64,000 bases of DNA from SXTU01 sp964496695. GTDB taxonomy: Bacteria > Verrucomicrobiota > Verrucomicrobiia > Limisphaerales > SXTU01. Each line of letters opens with the position of its first letter. The first letter of the stretch is position 1. A program made the position numbers and the translations under genes. Below, piece by piece: positions 43,564-52,176 of this stretch. The stretch lies in the NCBI GenBank assembly GCA_964496695.1, contig CAZCBE010000004.1, forward strand, positions 1-64,000. Direction: 5' to 3'. Below the pieces are notes generated by a model, which saw only the letters and a program-made list of their open reading frames with translations, was not told where the DNA came from and made no database searches.

Positions 43564-44079
43564 TTACTTCCCGACCGTGCCGGTGAGCCCGGCGTCGTTG
43601 AGCGCGGTGAACACGGCCTTGGGGCTGAAGTCGCCGGTGACCTCGAAGGTCTTGGCATTCTTCTCGGCGGTGTTGCCTTTGACGCCGGGCACCTTGCTGA
43701 TGGCATTCTGCACGGCGGTCACGCACTTGCCGCAGCAGAGATGCACGCCCTCGACCTTGAGGGACTTGACCTTCTCATCCTTGGCATTGCTGCTGGCGAG
43801 CTTGATCGAGCTGTCACTGGACTTGCCGTAGTAGCCGGCGGTCACGAGGGCATCCACGGTCTGCTGGATGGCGGCCTTGCTGGAGGAGGAGATGGCCACG
43901 GTGCCGGCGTCCTTGTCAATGGTGACAGACGCGCCGCTGACCTTGGCCGCGACCTTCTCCACGCCCTTGACGCAGGCGCCGCAGCAGAGGTGGACGTTGC
44001 TGATCTTGACCTCGTCGGCGTGGGCGATGATGGCGGCGGTGAAGGTGGCGAAGGCGAAGGCGATACGGAGACGTTTCAT
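43564..44079 (-). CDS. Exported protein with two CCGxC (HMA-like) modules
   Basis: A 171-residue protein with signal peptide (MKRLRIAFAFATFTAAIIAH, cut near ADE). Two tandem modules of about 75 residues begin VHLCCGACVKGVEKV (Cys32, Cys33, Cys36) and VHLCCGKCVTAVQNA (Cys115, Cys116, Cys119). Each shows the beta-alpha-beta-beta-alpha-beta of a heavy-metal-associated domain (SVTIDKDAGTVAISSSS), but the usual CxxC is CCGxC, an extra cysteine. It probably binds copper or another soft metal in the periplasm. Confidence 0.85.
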   Translation of the reverse strand: MKRLRIAFAFATFTAAIIAHADEVKISNVHLCCGACVKGVEKVAAKVSGASVTIDKDAGTVAISSSSKAAIQQTVDALVTAGYYGKSSDSSIKLASSNAKDEKVKSLKVEGVHLCCGKCVTAVQNAISKVPGVKGNTAEKNAKTFEVTGDFSPKAVFTALNDAGLTGTVGK

Positions 44080-44161
44080 GGACAGGTTCTGTGCGTTATG
44101 GGTTGAACTAACTGGGGCGGATTGACGGGCGGGAGGCCGGTCGGATTCAACCGGTCGGCGG

Positions 44162-44869
44162 TCAACGCGTGGCGCGGGCCACGTTGATGGAGTCGCGCAG
44201 GCGGCGGTTGTCCGCCCGGATGCGGGCGGTGAGGGTCTTGCAGACGGCGATGAGGAAGGGCGTGGCCAGTTCCGGCGCGTCCTGCACCATGCGCTGGAGG
44301 TTGGCCGAGGAAATCTTCAGCAGCACGGAAGGGTTGTTGGCCACCACGTCCGCCGAGCGCGGACCGTGGTCGAAGAGGGAGATGTCGCCGAAGAACTCAC
44401 CCGCCAGCAGGGTGACCAGCACCGTCTCCTTGCCGCCGATCATCTGGCGCACGCGCAGCTCGCCTTCGAGAATGAGATACATCGCATCGCCGGGATCACC
44501 CTGCTTGACGATGGTGTGGAACTGCCGGGCGTTCTCCACCTCCATGAACTGCGCAAACCGCCCGAGCTGCTGGTCGTTCATCTCCCCGAGGATCTTGACC
44601 CGCTTCAGCGCCCCCGGACGAATGCCGGCGATGAGCGGAGCCGGAGCGGCCACCGCGCCGCCGGGCTGGATGGCGGTGAACGTCACCCGCAGTTCCTTGA
44701 TCTGGCCTGCCTGGCTCCACTTCTTCTCGTGACAGATGAAGACCCAGGTTTCCGCCAGCACCCGCTCGTCTTTGACCCAATCTACGAGGGTCAGCAAGTC
44801 CACCGGGCCATAGACGACATCGTCCACGGCCCAGATTTTGTAGCCGACATCCTGGGGTGCCTGATCCAC
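44162..44869 (-). CDS. GYF_2-like plus cyclic nucleotide-binding domain protein
   Basis: A 235-residue protein with a GTG start at 44867-44869. Residues about 9-62 resemble a GYF_2 domain (VVYGPVDLLTLVDWVKDERV, ETWVFICHEKKWSQ). Residues about 95-215 form a cNMP-binding domain with QGDPGDAMYLILEGELRVRQ and GEFFGDISLFDHGPRSADVV; the arginine of GPRSADVV fits the phosphate-binding pocket, but the usual GE(x)L stretch reads GDISLF. No DNA-binding domain follows, so it may act as a ligand sensor through protein contact. Confidence 0.8.
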   Translation of the reverse strand: MDQAPQDVGYKIWAVDDVVYGPVDLLTLVDWVKDERVLAETWVFICHEKKWSQAGQIKELRVTFTAIQPGGAVAAPAPLIAGIRPGALKRVKILGEMNDQQLGRFAQFMEVENARQFHTIVKQGDPGDAMYLILEGELRVRQMIGGKETVLVTLLAGEFFGDISLFDHGPRSADVVANNPSVLLKISSANLQRMVQDAPELATPFLIAVCKTLTARIRADNRRLRDSINVARATR

Positions 44870-44965
44870 GCGTTTTTCTTAAGGCCGAACTGGTTGACTG
44901 TAAAGGAAATCGGCAGGAGAGACGCGGAACTGGAGTGGAATCTTCGATCCCACTTCTTTTCCCGA

Positions 44966-46732
44966 TCACATTTGTTCCGTCGTCTCAATGCCGAGGGCTT
45001 CGAGACCCTGCTTGAGCACCCGTCCGGTGAGGTCGCACAACAGCAGGCGGGTGGCGCGCTCGGCACCCTCCGCCTTGAGCACCGGGCAGCTCTCGTAGAA
45101 CCGCGCGAAGAGTCCAGCGAGGTCGTAGAGGTAGTTGCACAGGAAGTTCGGGCGGTATTCCTCCGCCACCGCCTCCAGCACCATGCCGAAGTTCATGAGC
45201 TGCTTGGCCAGCGCGATCTCATCCGGCGCGTTCAACGCGGGCAGTTGCGTGGTCAAAGTGGCGCTGTCCGCCCCGCCCTTGCGGAAGATGCTGCGCACCC
45301 GTGTGTAGGCGTAGAGCAGGTAAGGCGCGGTGTTGCCTTGGAGCGCGAGCATCTTGTCCCAGCTAAACTGGTAGTCACTCTGGCGGTTGGGCAGGAGGTC
45401 GGCGTATTTAACCGCCCCGAGGCCAACGATCCGGGCGATCTCCTTTTTCTGGGCCTCGGGCAGGTCGGGGTTCTTCTCCGTCACCACCTTGAGCGCCCGC
45501 TCTTCGGCCTCATCCAGCAAGTCGCCGAGTTTCACCGTGTCACCGCTGCGCGTCTTGAAGGGCTTGCCGTCCTCGCCGAGGATCTTGCCGAAACCTACGT
45601 GAACCAGTTTCACCTTCGCGGCCGATTCCGGCTGCCAGCGGGCGAAGGTGAGGAACAGCTTGCGGAAGTGCGGGGCCTGCCGGTCATCCACCACATAGAC
45701 GATCTCGGTGGGCGACCAGGTCTTCAGCCGGTAGTCCACCGTGGCGAGGTCGGTGGTCATGTAGTTGAAGCCGCCGTCGCTCTTGCGCACCAGCGCGGGG
45801 TCGGGCACCCACTCGCCGTCACGGTTGACGAGGAAGGGGTCTTGCTTCGGGGGCATGGAGCCATCGCTGAACACACCAACGGCACCCTCGCTCTCGCGGG
45901 CGAGGCCACGCGCGAGCAGGTCATCCACCACCGGACCGAGTTGCGGGTTGTAAAAGCTCTCGCCCAGCGCGTGATCGAACTTCACCCCGAGCCGCCCGTA
46001 GATCGTGTCAAACTGCGCCTGCGAGACGCGGATCATCTCTTGCCAGACGGCGGTGTTTTCGGCATCACCGGCCTGAAGCTTGACCAGCTCCTGCTTGGCC
46101 TCCTCCAACCGCGCGGGAGTCGCATCGCACTCCGCGTTGATGACTTTATAGAGCCGTTCCAGCTCGGCGATGGCATCCTTGGCCAGCGCGTCGCGGTCGA
46201 GGATCTGCTTCCAGCCGAGCAGGAGCTTGCCAAACTGCGTGCCCCAGTCCCCGATGTGGTTGTCCGTGATGACCCGGTGGCCGAGCAGGCGGAAGACGCG
46301 TTGCAGCGCATCGCCAATGCCCGTCGAGCGGATGTGGCCGACGTGCATGGGCTTCGCCACGTTCGGCGAGCTGAAATCAATCACCACGGTGCGCGGCTGC
46401 GCCGCCTTCGCGAAGAACAGATGCTCCCCGCGTGCGGCGGTTTGCAGCACGGCGGCCAGCGCGGCGGGACGGATGCGGAAGTTCAGGAAGCCCGGCCCGG
46501 CGATGTCCACCGCGTCGCAGAGTTCCGTCACATCCAGCGCGGCCTTCACCTGCTCGGCGAGCTGGCGGGGGTTGAGCTTGCGCTGCTTGGCCAGCGGGAT
46601 GAGCGCGTTGGACTGGTAATCCCCATGACGCGCATCCGGGCAGGGGCGCACGAGGACGGCGGTGGTATCCGCGTCCGGCAACACGGCCCGGACAGCGGCT
46701 TGGAGACTGGCTTGGAGCTTCAGGTGCAACAT
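44966..46732 (-). CDS. argS: Arginyl-tRNA synthetase
   Basis: A 588-residue class I synthetase. It has the N-terminal Add1-like part (MLHLKLQASLQAAVRAVLPD), the HIGH motif in SSPNVAKPMHVGHIRST, the segment DNHIGDWGTQFGKL, VKYADLLPNRQSDYQFSWDK and a C-terminal anticodon-binding helical part (LCNYLYDLAGLFARFYESCP). The ATG at 46730-46732 is chosen because the frame upstream runs into repeats. Divergent from the insertion-sequence remnant. Confidence 0.96.
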   Translation of the reverse strand: MLHLKLQASLQAAVRAVLPDADTTAVLVRPCPDARHGDYQSNALIPLAKQRKLNPRQLAEQVKAALDVTELCDAVDIAGPGFLNFRIRPAALAAVLQTAARGEHLFFAKAAQPRTVVIDFSSPNVAKPMHVGHIRSTGIGDALQRVFRLLGHRVITDNHIGDWGTQFGKLLLGWKQILDRDALAKDAIAELERLYKVINAECDATPARLEEAKQELVKLQAGDAENTAVWQEMIRVSQAQFDTIYGRLGVKFDHALGESFYNPQLGPVVDDLLARGLARESEGAVGVFSDGSMPPKQDPFLVNRDGEWVPDPALVRKSDGGFNYMTTDLATVDYRLKTWSPTEIVYVVDDRQAPHFRKLFLTFARWQPESAAKVKLVHVGFGKILGEDGKPFKTRSGDTVKLGDLLDEAEERALKVVTEKNPDLPEAQKKEIARIVGLGAVKYADLLPNRQSDYQFSWDKMLALQGNTAPYLLYAYTRVRSIFRKGGADSATLTTQLPALNAPDEIALAKQLMNFGMVLEAVAEEYRPNFLCNYLYDLAGLFARFYESCPVLKAEGAERATRLLLCDLTGRVLKQGLEALGIETTEQM

Positions 46733-47070
46733 GGCTTCTACAAAGGGGCAAAGGCTAGCCAGTGGGGCAGGGAGGGTCGAGTCCAAAGGCCAGTGTGCTA
46801 AAGCACAGTGGGCGTATCTCGACACTGCCCCCGCACGACGGCGGAGCGCGGCCCTCAGGGCCGCAGCGGCTGGCAGCAGGGAAAGGCTTGGGAAGCTCCG
46901 CAGCCCGTTCTGCAGGGTGGCCGCTGCGGCCCGGAGTGCCACGCTCCGGGGGCAGTGCGCGGATGCGCCCAAGCACAGTGCGCACGGGGGCGCACCTTGA
47001 CACTGCCCCATAAAGCTGAAGCAACGGTTCGGCTTTATGGCTGCACCGAAACACCACAGAAACGCAACCT
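46733..47070. other. Gene-free repeat region between argS and the insertion-sequence remnant
   Basis: Holds the GGAGCGCGGCC palindrome (46843-46947) and two copies of the string GACACTGCCCC (near 46820 and 47000) that matches the terminal repeat of the remnant. No gene is believed; frames here follow repeats. Confidence 0.6.
46843..46947. repeat. GGAGCGCGGCC palindromic element, third copy
   Basis: The left arm 46843-46870 (GGAGCGCGGCCCTCAGGGCC then GCAGCGGC) pairs with the right arm 46920-46947 (GCCGCTGCGGCCCGGAGTGC then CACGCTCC). Compare the copies at 436-534 and 38391-38481. Confidence 0.75.
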
Positions 47071-47629
47071 ATGAACACCAGCACACCGCGCCCGGCAACT
47101 CTACGGGAAATTGAACTGGCCGTAGAGGTCGAAGGCCGCGAGTGGGCCCGGCCACGCCTTCAAGCAGAAGCCGACCGCCACGGCGAAGTTTCCCCCGGAG
47201 CGGCCAGCGGCTGGTGCATCGGCGGCGGCCGATGCAACTACGCACCGCCGTGGGGGGGCACGCTGCAAGTGCTAAGGTGGTGGTCGGCTGGCGGGGGGAG
47301 CCGCAGGAGTTGGGCCACCGCCTGCACTGGGAAGCCCTGCGCGCGGGCTTGGGCCGGGCGCAAGCCAACTTGGTGGGGGCCGAGGGCGCGCTGTGGGTGG
47401 AACCGCGCCGTCACCAACTGCTGCACGGGCGGAAGCCACGGGTGCTGGCCGATCGGCTCCGGCGCGGTGGAGTCGGCGTGCCGCCAACGCCAAGGCCGCT
47501 TCAAACGCTCCGGCCAGTTTTGGACGCCCGCCGGGATGCGCCACCTCAGCGCGCTGACCGAGGCGCGCCACACCCACCACTGGGATGAACTATGGTGGCA
47601 GCCTGATCGGGGGCAGTGTCAAGTTGCGC
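46991..47629. mobile_element. Insertion-sequence remnant with intact terminal inverted repeats
   Basis: The end 46996-47009 (CTTGACACTGCCCC) is the exact inverse of 47610-47623 (GGGGCAGTGTCAAG), and pairing continues outward with TGCGC on both sides. The 640-base body holds a broken transposase. A third copy of the terminal sequence is near 46820. No target duplication is evident by eye. The right end lies 68 bases before the aminotransferase gene. Confidence 0.75.
47071..47607 (+). pseudogene. Degenerate transposase (ISKra4-like motifs)
   Basis: Transposase signatures occur in two frames: an N-terminal IELAVEVEGREWARPRLQAE near 47110-47170, a middle HRLHWEALRAGLG and WVEPRRHQLLHGRKP in the frame of 47142, and a C-terminal GSGAVESACRQRQGRFKRSG near 47470-47520. 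The frame changes at least twice and about half of a normal ISKra4-type length is missing, so it is not functional. Family assignment is by motif memory only. Confidence 0.65.
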
Positions 47630-47696
47630 TCCGTCGTTTCTTCGACGTTGCCAATCTCATTGCCCCGCGCTGCCTCCCCCGGTAAAATCCCCGGCC

Positions 47697-48860
47697 ATGC
47701 AAATCGCGCCCGCTTTCAAAGCGCCGACCCGTCTGTTGATGGGGCCCGGCCCCAGCAACGCTGCCGCCGAGGTCCTCGCGGCCATGAGCCAGCCGCTCGT
47801 CGGCCACCTGGACCCCGTGTTCGTCAGGATGATGGAGGAACTCAAGACGATGCTGCGCGCCGTGTTTCTCACGCGCAATGAGATGACCTTTCCCGTCAGC
47901 GGCACGGGCAGCGCCGGCATGGAGTTCTGCTTCGTGAACCTCATCGAGCCGGGCGACGAGGTCATCATCGGCGTCAACGGCGTCTTCGGCACCCGCATGG
48001 TGGACGTGGCTGAGCGCTGCGGTGCGCGCGTGACCAAGGTCGAGTCCGGCTGGGGCAACATCATCGCCCCGCAGCAGATCGCCGAGGCGCTCACGAAGGT
48101 GCCCAAGCCCAAGCTCGTCGCCATCGTCCACGCGGAGACCTCCACCGGCGCGCTCACGCCGGTCGAGGAAATCTCCAAGCTCGTGCACGACGCCGGTGCG
48201 CTGCTGCTGCTGGACACTGTGACCTCGCTGGGCGGCTGCCCGGTGCGGATTGATGAGTGGAATGTGGACGCCGTTTACAGCGGCACACAGAAGTGCCTGA
48301 GCTGCCCGCCGGGTCTTTCGCCCGTGTCGCTCAATGCCCGTGCGCTGGAGGTCGCCCGCCGCCGCCGGACCAAGGTGCAGAGCTGGTATCTGGATGTGAA
48401 CCTGCTCGCCTCCTACTGGGGCCAGGAACGTGTCTATCACCACACCGCGCCCATCTCGATGAATTACGCCCTGCACGCCGCCCTTCGGCTGGTGCTGGAG
48501 GAGGGCCTGGAAAACCGCTGGCGGCGGCACAAGCAGAACCACCTCGCGCTCAAGTCCGCGCTCGGGGCCATCGGTCTGGAACTCGCCTCGCAGGAAGGGC
48601 ACCAGCTCTGGCAGCTCAACGCCATCCGCGTGCCGCAGGGCGTCGAAGAGGTGGACGTGCGCAAGCGCCTCCTGAACGACTTCAACATCGAGGTCGGCGC
48701 GGGGCTCGGTCCGCTCAAGGGCAAAATCTGGCGGGTGGGCCTGATGGGCGAGACTTCCTCGCGCGAGAACGTCCGGCTCTTCCTCTCCGCGTTCTGCCAG
48801 GTGCTCAATGAATGCGGCCGCAAGACCGATGCGAAGGCGGCTCTTTCGGCCGTGGAGTAA
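47697..48860 (+). CDS. Class V aminotransferase (alanine/serine-glyoxylate aminotransferase-like)
   Basis: A 387-residue PLP enzyme. It has LLMGPGPSNAAAEVLAAMSQ, VSGTGSAGMEFCFVNLIEPG, HAETSTGALTPVEEISKLVH, LLLDTVTSLGGCPVRIDEWN and the PLP lysine in YSGTQKCLSCPPGLSPVSLN. It fits alanine-glyoxylate or serine-glyoxylate transaminases of the serine cycle or photorespiration-like metabolism; the exact donor and acceptor are not fixed. The ATG at 47697 follows the insertion-sequence end by 68 bases, so its promoter may come from the remnant. accD follows 91 bases later in the same direction. Confidence 0.93.
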   Translation: MQIAPAFKAPTRLLMGPGPSNAAAEVLAAMSQPLVGHLDPVFVRMMEELKTMLRAVFLTRNEMTFPVSGTGSAGMEFCFVNLIEPGDEVIIGVNGVFGTRMVDVAERCGARVTKVESGWGNIIAPQQIAEALTKVPKPKLVAIVHAETSTGALTPVEEISKLVHDAGALLLLDTVTSLGGCPVRIDEWNVDAVYSGTQKCLSCPPGLSPVSLNARALEVARRRRTKVQSWYLDVNLLASYWGQERVYHHTAPISMNYALHAALRLVLEEGLENRWRRHKQNHLALKSALGAIGLELASQEGHQLWQLNAIRVPQGVEEVDVRKRLLNDFNIEVGAGLGPLKGKIWRVGLMGETSSRENVRLFLSAFCQVLNECGRKTDAKAALSAVE

Positions 48861-48951
48861 CCCCTTCGGCTGATAATTTCCTTTGAAGCTGCCAGTCCAG
48901 TTGACAGTATGCCCTCCGTGTTTCTGACGCCCGCCTTGTGGGCGTAAGTTT

Positions 48952-49899
48952 ATGGCCAACACTTCTTTGACTCGCAAATTGCAGGACGTGGAGGCGGTCC
49001 CCGCCGCCGTGACCCCGCCGGAACATTCCACCGAGACGTCCTTCTTCAAGAAGCCCAAGCTCGCCACCGGCAAGTCCCGCAAGCGCGACATTCCCGAAGG
49101 CCTGTGGACCAAGTGCCCCAAGTGCGCCACCATGCTCTACGACAAGGAGCTGGATGCGAACCTCAAGGTCTGCGCCAAGTGCGGCCACCACTTCGCCATC
49201 GGCTCCCGTGAGCGGATCAATGCGCTGGTCGAAACGTGCTCATTCGAGGAGATGGACGCGGGCATGACCGCCGTGGACGTGCTCAAGTTCACCGGCGTCG
49301 CCACCTACACCTCCAAGCTGGAAGCCTACAAGAAGAGCACCGGCCTGAAAGACGCGGTCATCACCGGCATCGGCACTGTTGGCACGCAACGGCTGGCGCT
49401 GGGCGTGATGGACTTCAGCTTCCTCGGCGGCTCGATGGGCTCCGTGGTCGGGGAAAAGCTCACGCGCATGATCGAGGCTGGCACCGACAAGGGGCTGCCC
49501 GTGGTCATCATCTCCACCAGCGGCGGCGCGCGCATGTATGAAGGCATGTTCAGCCTCATGCAGATGGCCAAGACCAGCGCCGCCCTCGCCTACCACGCGC
49601 GGAACAAGCTCCCTTACATCAGCGTCCTGACCCATCCCACCACCGCCGGGGTCATGGCCAGCTACGCCAGCCTGGGCGACCTCATCATCGCCGAACCGGG
49701 CGCCATGATCGGCTTCGCCGGACCGCGCGTCATCAAGGACACCACGCAGGCCGACCTGCCGCCCGGCTTCCAGACGGCGGAGTTCCTGCTTGATCACGGA
49801 CTGGTGGACGCCATCGTGCCGCGCAAGGAGTTCAAGACCGCCCTGTGCGGCTACCTGGAAAGCATGATGTCCGGGCATCGCCGGCAGCAGGCTGCGTGA
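48952..49899 (+). CDS. accD: Acetyl-CoA carboxylase carboxyltransferase beta subunit
   Basis: A 315-residue subunit of acetyl-CoA carboxylase, which makes malonyl-CoA for fatty-acid synthesis. A Cys4 zinc ribbon (CPKC...CAKCGHHF) lies at about 55-80, followed by the carboxyltransferase fold: LALGVMDFSFLGGSMGSVVG, VVIISTSGGARMYEGMFSLM, SVLTHPTTAGVMASYASLGD and IGFAGPRVIKDTT. The N-terminal 45 residues are longer than in E. coli. Lies after the aminotransferase in the same direction. Confidence 0.95.
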   Translation: MANTSLTRKLQDVEAVPAAVTPPEHSTETSFFKKPKLATGKSRKRDIPEGLWTKCPKCATMLYDKELDANLKVCAKCGHHFAIGSRERINALVETCSFEEMDAGMTAVDVLKFTGVATYTSKLEAYKKSTGLKDAVITGIGTVGTQRLALGVMDFSFLGGSMGSVVGEKLTRMIEAGTDKGLPVVIISTSGGARMYEGMFSLMQMAKTSAALAYHARNKLPYISVLTHPTTAGVMASYASLGDLIIAEPGAMIGFAGPRVIKDTTQADLPPGFQTAEFLLDHGLVDAIVPRKEFKTALCGYLESMMSGHRRQQAA

Positions 49900-49988
49900 C
49901 CGTCACCCGCCGAACCTCGTGCCGGTGGCATGGAGCCACCGCGTTGCGGGCGGATTGTTGAAGACGGTTCGTTCCGCTGTAGCCTGAG

Positions 49989-50011
49989 GACGGCGGCTGC
50001 AAGCCGTCGGC
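49989..50011. repeat. GGCGGCTGCAAGCCG palindrome, second copy
   Basis: The string GACGGCGGCTGCAAGCCGTC forms a perfect hairpin and matches the unit at 21923-21950. It lies between accD and phoR, which converge here. Confidence 0.6.
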
Positions 50012-50057
50012 ACGGGGTTCATGGGCAAGCCGTCGTTGGTTTTGCCGACCGCTGTCT

Positions 50058-51239
50058 TCACGCCTCCGGCAGGGTGAAGCAAAACGTCGCCCCCTCGCCG
50101 GGCTCGCTGTTCACCCAAACTTCGCCACCGTGGGATTGGACAATGTGCTTCACGATGGCGAGCCCCAGGCCGGTGCCGCCAGCGTCGCGGGAGCGCGCCT
50201 TGTCCACGCGGTAGAAGCGCTCAAATACCCGTGTCTGCGCCTCGGCGGGAACACCGGGACCGTCGTCACGCACCCAGAATTCCACCTGCTTGTTGTCCTT
50301 TTTTCGCGCTCCGATCACCACGTTTCCGCCGGTCAGTCCGTATTTGATGGCGTTGTCCACCAGATTGAAGAACACCTGCTGCAGCCGGTCGGCATCGGCA
50401 TGCACCACGGTTTCCACCGGCACCTCGTTGACCAGTTGGGCCTGCTTGGCGGCGGCTTTGGCTTCCAGGTCGCCGATGACCCGCTCGACCACGACATGCG
50501 GTTCGATGCGCTGGAGGTTCATCACGATCTGGCCCGATTCCAGCCGTGAGATGGTGAGCAGGTCTTCGATCAGGTAGGTCAGCCGGTCGGCGTGCTTCTC
50601 GATGGTGTTGAGGAACTTGGTGGCGACTTCGGGATTGTCCTTTGCGCCGTCAATGAGCGTCTCGACATAGCCCTTGATGAGCGAAAGCGGCGTGCGCAGT
50701 TCGTGGCTGACGTTGGCGACGAATTCGCGCCGGGTGTTCTCCAGTTGCTTCAGCCGGGTCAGGTCGTGGCAGACAAGGATGATGCCCTGCTGTCGGCCAT
50801 CCGGGCCGAGGACCACGGCGGAGTTCACCTGCAGGCTGCGGTTGCCATCAAGGCCCGGCAGCTCCAGTTCAAACTCCTGCACCTGGCCCTCGACGAGGGT
50901 GCGGTTCACCAGTTCCTGCACTTGATGCAGGCGAAGGGCTTCCATGACCGTGCGGCCTCGCAGGTCGCCGGTCACCCCGAACAGCCGCTCCAGCGCCTGA
51001 TTGACCAGCCGCACCCGCCCGTCGGCATCGAGCACCAGCACGCCTTCACTCATGCTGTTGAACAGCGCCTGCTGCTGGGCCAGTTCCCACGCGCGCGCCT
51101 GCTCGTGCTGCTGGCGGAGCTTCTCAAACTCCCGCCGTTGACGCCCACGCTCCGCCTCAGCGTCCCGACGGCATCGTATCAACGCCGCTAAACAAGCGCC
51201 TGCAACAAGCAGGGCGAGTATGGTGAGCGCGGGCCACAT
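50058..51239 (-). CDS. phoR: PhoR-like sensor histidine kinase
   Basis: A 393-residue membrane sensor kinase. One membrane span (about 3-21) and a charged coiled coil (28-55) precede a PAS domain (about 55-165), then HisKA with FVANVSHELRTPLSLIKGY (phospho-acceptor His179), and HATPase_c with FFNLVDNAIKYG, DDGPGVP, FYRVDKARSRDAGGTGLGLA. This PhoR layout responds to phosphate limitation in relatives. It follows phoB by 102 bases. The symbol rests on pairing with phoB and on domain order, so it is likely but not certain. Confidence 0.88.
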   Translation of the reverse strand: MWPALTILALLVAGACLAALIRCRRDAEAERGRQRREFEKLRQQHEQARAWELAQQQALFNSMSEGVLVLDADGRVRLVNQALERLFGVTGDLRGRTVMEALRLHQVQELVNRTLVEGQVQEFELELPGLDGNRSLQVNSAVVLGPDGRQQGIILVCHDLTRLKQLENTRREFVANVSHELRTPLSLIKGYVETLIDGAKDNPEVATKFLNTIEKHADRLTYLIEDLLTISRLESGQIVMNLQRIEPHVVVERVIGDLEAKAAAKQAQLVNEVPVETVVHADADRLQQVFFNLVDNAIKYGLTGGNVVIGARKKDNKQVEFWVRDDGPGVPAEAQTRVFERFYRVDKARSRDAGGTGLGLAIVKHIVQSHGGEVWVNSEPGEGATFCFTLPEA

Positions 51240-51273
51240 CGGGCGGAGAATGGCGAGGGGAGGGAAGGGGGAA

Positions 51274-51335
51274 AAGTAATTAGTGATCAGTGCGGTGGCC
51301 GAAATCGGAGACTAATCACTAAGCACTAATTACTT
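51274..51335. repeat. Inverted repeat between phoB and phoR
   Basis: The arm AAGTAATTAGTG (51274-51285) is exactly mirrored by CACTAATTACTT (51324-51335). The hairpin could reduce phoR expression or stabilise the phoB message. Confidence 0.7.
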
Positions 51336-51341
51336 CTTCCA

Positions 51342-52022
51342 TCACCCCGCCACAAACCGATACCCCACCCCCCGCACCGTATCCAAATGTTTGGCGGCCT
51401 TCCCGAGCTTCTCCCGGAGTCGCCGCATGTGCGTATCCACCGTGCGGGTGTCAATCACGTTGTCATATTCCCACACGTCCTTGAGCAACTGGTCGCGCGA
51501 CTGCACCCGCCCGCGCCGTTGCGCGAGGATGGTCAGCAGTTTGAACTCGGTGGCGGTCAGTTCGATGCGCTTGCCGTTCACCGTCACGCTGTGCGCGGGC
51601 ACGTCGAGGATCAATTCGCCAAATTGCATCCGCTCGGCCTTGGCCTCGGTCGTCTCCCGGCGGCGCAGCAGGCCCTTGATGCGGAGCATCAGCTCGCGTG
51701 GACTGAACGGCTTGGTCACATAGTCATCCGCGCCGAGTTCCAGCCCCAGCACGCGGTCAATCTCCGCCGCCTTGGCCGTAAGCATCAGCACCGGGATGCC
51801 TGCCGTGGATGCATCGCGCCGCAGCAATTTGCAGACCTCCAGCCCGTCCACCTCGGGGATCATCAGATCCAGCACGATGAGGTCAGGCAGCGTTGCCCGG
51901 GCTTTTTTCAAGGCCTCCGCTCCGTCCGCCGCCGTCACCACCTCGAAGCCAGCATTCTTCAAGTTGAACTCGACCAGTTCAACGGCATCCGGCTCATCGT
52001 CCACCACGAGAATCTTTGCCAT
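51342..52022 (-). CDS. phoB: PhoB-like response regulator
   Basis: A 226-residue OmpR/PhoB-family regulator. The receiver has the acidic pair DDE (8-10), phospho-acceptor Asp52 in LDLMIPEVDG, Thr82 and Lys104 (YVTKPFSP). The C-terminal winged helix (about 130-226) has LTATEFKLLTILAQRRGRVQ, DVWEYDNVIDTRTVDTHMRR and LDTVRGVGYRF. It is followed by the phoR-like kinase, so it probably controls phosphate-starvation genes. The gap upstream carries an array of 11-base units that looks like its own binding site. Confidence 0.93.
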   Translation of the reverse strand: MAKILVVDDEPDAVELVEFNLKNAGFEVVTAADGAEALKKARATLPDLIVLDLMIPEVDGLEVCKLLRRDASTAGIPVLMLTAKAAEIDRVLGLELGADDYVTKPFSPRELMLRIKGLLRRRETTEAKAERMQFGELILDVPAHSVTVNGKRIELTATEFKLLTILAQRRGRVQSRDQLLKDVWEYDNVIDTRTVDTHMRRLREKLGKAAKHLDTVRGVGYRFVAG

Positions 52023-52034
52023 ATGTTGCCCAAG

Positions 52035-52100
52035 TGGGTAACACGCACCAGGTAACGAAACAACGACAAGGCGGTGACAACGATGTTACGAACAGGTGAC
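52035..52100 (-). promoter_or_regulatory. Probable Pho-box array (11-bp periodic direct repeats) upstream of phoB
   Basis: Reading the minus strand from 52100: GTCACCTGTTC, GTAACATCGTT, GTCACCGCCTT, GTCGTTGTTTC, GTTACCTGGTG, then an off-phase GTTACC at 52042-52037. Five units with GTNAC-like cores at exact 11-base steps fit PhoB half-sites (7-base repeats, 4-base spacers). The array starts about 14 bases before the phoB ATG and lies in the gap to the divergent hydrolase gene, so it could serve both. Confidence 0.65.
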
Positions 52101-52176
52101 GGCCCCGTAGGAGACGACGTGAGGAGTCTCTCATTGTCGGTTTGCCTCCAGCCTGTGGTCAGCCCAAACTACCGCC

